DNA of 64,000 bases. Source: Ophioderma brevispina (lineage: Eukaryota; Echinodermata; Ophiuroidea; Amphilepidida; Ophiodermatidae). Below the pieces are notes generated by a model. That model was not told the origin of the DNA. It searched no databases and was given only the letters and a program-made list of their open reading frames with translations. Numbering within the stretch: the first letter of the stretch is position 1; each line of letters begins with the position of its first letter. A program made the position numbers and the translations under genes. The stretch is from contig JAMKCH010012705.1 of the NCBI GenBank assembly GCA_023653785.1, forward strand, positions 55,758 through 119,757. Reading direction: 5' to 3'. Below, one piece after another: positions 63,301 to 64,000 of the stretch.

Positions 63301-64000
63301 ATTACTTTCTGAGTTTTTTTCCTCTGTAACGCTTCGATTATATTGTATTGTTAGTCATATTTATACAGATATAATAAAAAAATGGGCCCTGAGTGCGCGC
63401 CAACATTATTCATATTTATAGAACAAAATATCCCAACATAAGTGGTATCAACGAACGCGTATTTTATTAGCTCTAATTTCTTGCGATGGTCATTCCAAAG
63501 GATTAGTCATAGGCCGAGCTACAATGTTTTAAATCAAGTAGTCGGTTTTGCGTCTTATCCATGGATTCCTATTTAAATGCATGGTGATCAGCGGAGAAAA
63601 TCACTGCCCGAAATGACGAATGGGGTAAATCTACACTGTTAAAAATGTTCTTAAAAACATGTTGTGAGTCCCAGCTGTCAGTTAAAACGACGTTTTGTAA
63701 TGAACATTTTTAACATGTTAACATTAAATTAAGTGTTATCTTACCGAAGTAAAAGCTGGTGATAATGGCAATGATTATTTTGAAGCCGTTTTTAAAGATT
63801 TGGCATGTTTTGGTCTACAATTAAAGCCACTATTTAAGCATTCAACTGTTGTCGCTGGCGTTTATTTCTTCGTATGTTGTGTGTTAATTCAACTCTTCCT
63901 GAAAGTGATGCATGTATCAAGCTACTTTTATTTTACAGATGCTTTCAATGAGGTGTGAGTGGAAATGAAGAGAGTTCATCCATCGTAAATAATGACAATG
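63301..64000. other. Window end, no gene seen
   Basis: Apart from the hairpin MITE at 63633-63716 there is no recognisable feature. Confidence 0.4.
63633..63716. mobile_element. Tiny hairpin MITE
   Basis: ACACTGTTAAAAATGTTC at the left pairs with gaacatttttaaca at 63702-63715, a perfect 14-base inverted repeat around an 50-base spacer. The ACACTGTTAAAAAT end is like that of the element at 6926-7299, suggesting one broad family. Confidence 0.5.

Overview
The window looks like animal nuclear DNA: it is AT-rich, gene-poor and dominated by transposons. It holds LINE reverse-transcriptase relics with chordate- and invertebrate-type motifs, a tRNA-derived SINE, a Tc1/mariner element and many MITEs with TTAA target sites. 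Together with one intronless rhodopsin-family receptor gene, this fits a marine invertebrate, perhaps a deuterostome such as an echinoderm or hemichordate. The species assignment is inference; nothing in the sequence fixes it. All alignments described here were done by eye.

Only one intact protein gene is well supported: a 406-residue, single-exon, peptide-type class A GPCR at 57907-59127 (+). It has a good Kozak context, all seven-helix landmarks and an AATAAA signal 112 bases after the stop. Other open frames are short and mostly lie inside repeats.

Layout. 1-8.3 kb is unassigned AT-rich DNA with several terminal-inverted-repeat (TIR) elements. 8.3-15.5 kb (R0) and 16.8-30 kb (R1) are two diverged copies of one segment. 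R0 serves as an empty-site control for R1. R1 carries an antisense L2/CR1-like LINE, a TTAA-flanked element with long TIRs, a SINE, a hairpin element, a second TTAA MITE and a 1.6-kb DNA transposon, all missing from R0. R0 has private insertions of its own. Part of R1 (from 24153) is present three times in tandem: A 24153-30746, B 30747-40083, C 40084-47392. The units differ structurally. B and C carry a second LINE, B alone carries a third LINE fragment, and C lacks about 1.1 kb.

Sequence quality changes inside the window. From roughly 26.6 to 47.5 kb the repeat copies differ mainly by scattered 1-3 base indels, unlike the R0/R1 comparison further left. This looks like unpolished long-read sequence used to fill a gap. 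Frameshifts and the exact copy number there should not be trusted.

47.4-57.2 kb holds dispersed elements: a third TTAA MITE family, a 160-bp near-perfect foldback with a 9-bp target duplication, a degenerate mariner and a relic TTAA element. The GPCR follows. The last 4.8 kb holds LINE tails, another copy of the TTAA MITE and a short hairpin MITE. I did not see a clear new multi-gene system. The most informative content is the natural empty-site series, the group of TTAA-target MITEs, and the nested DNA transposon carrying a CCAAT-flanked palindrome.
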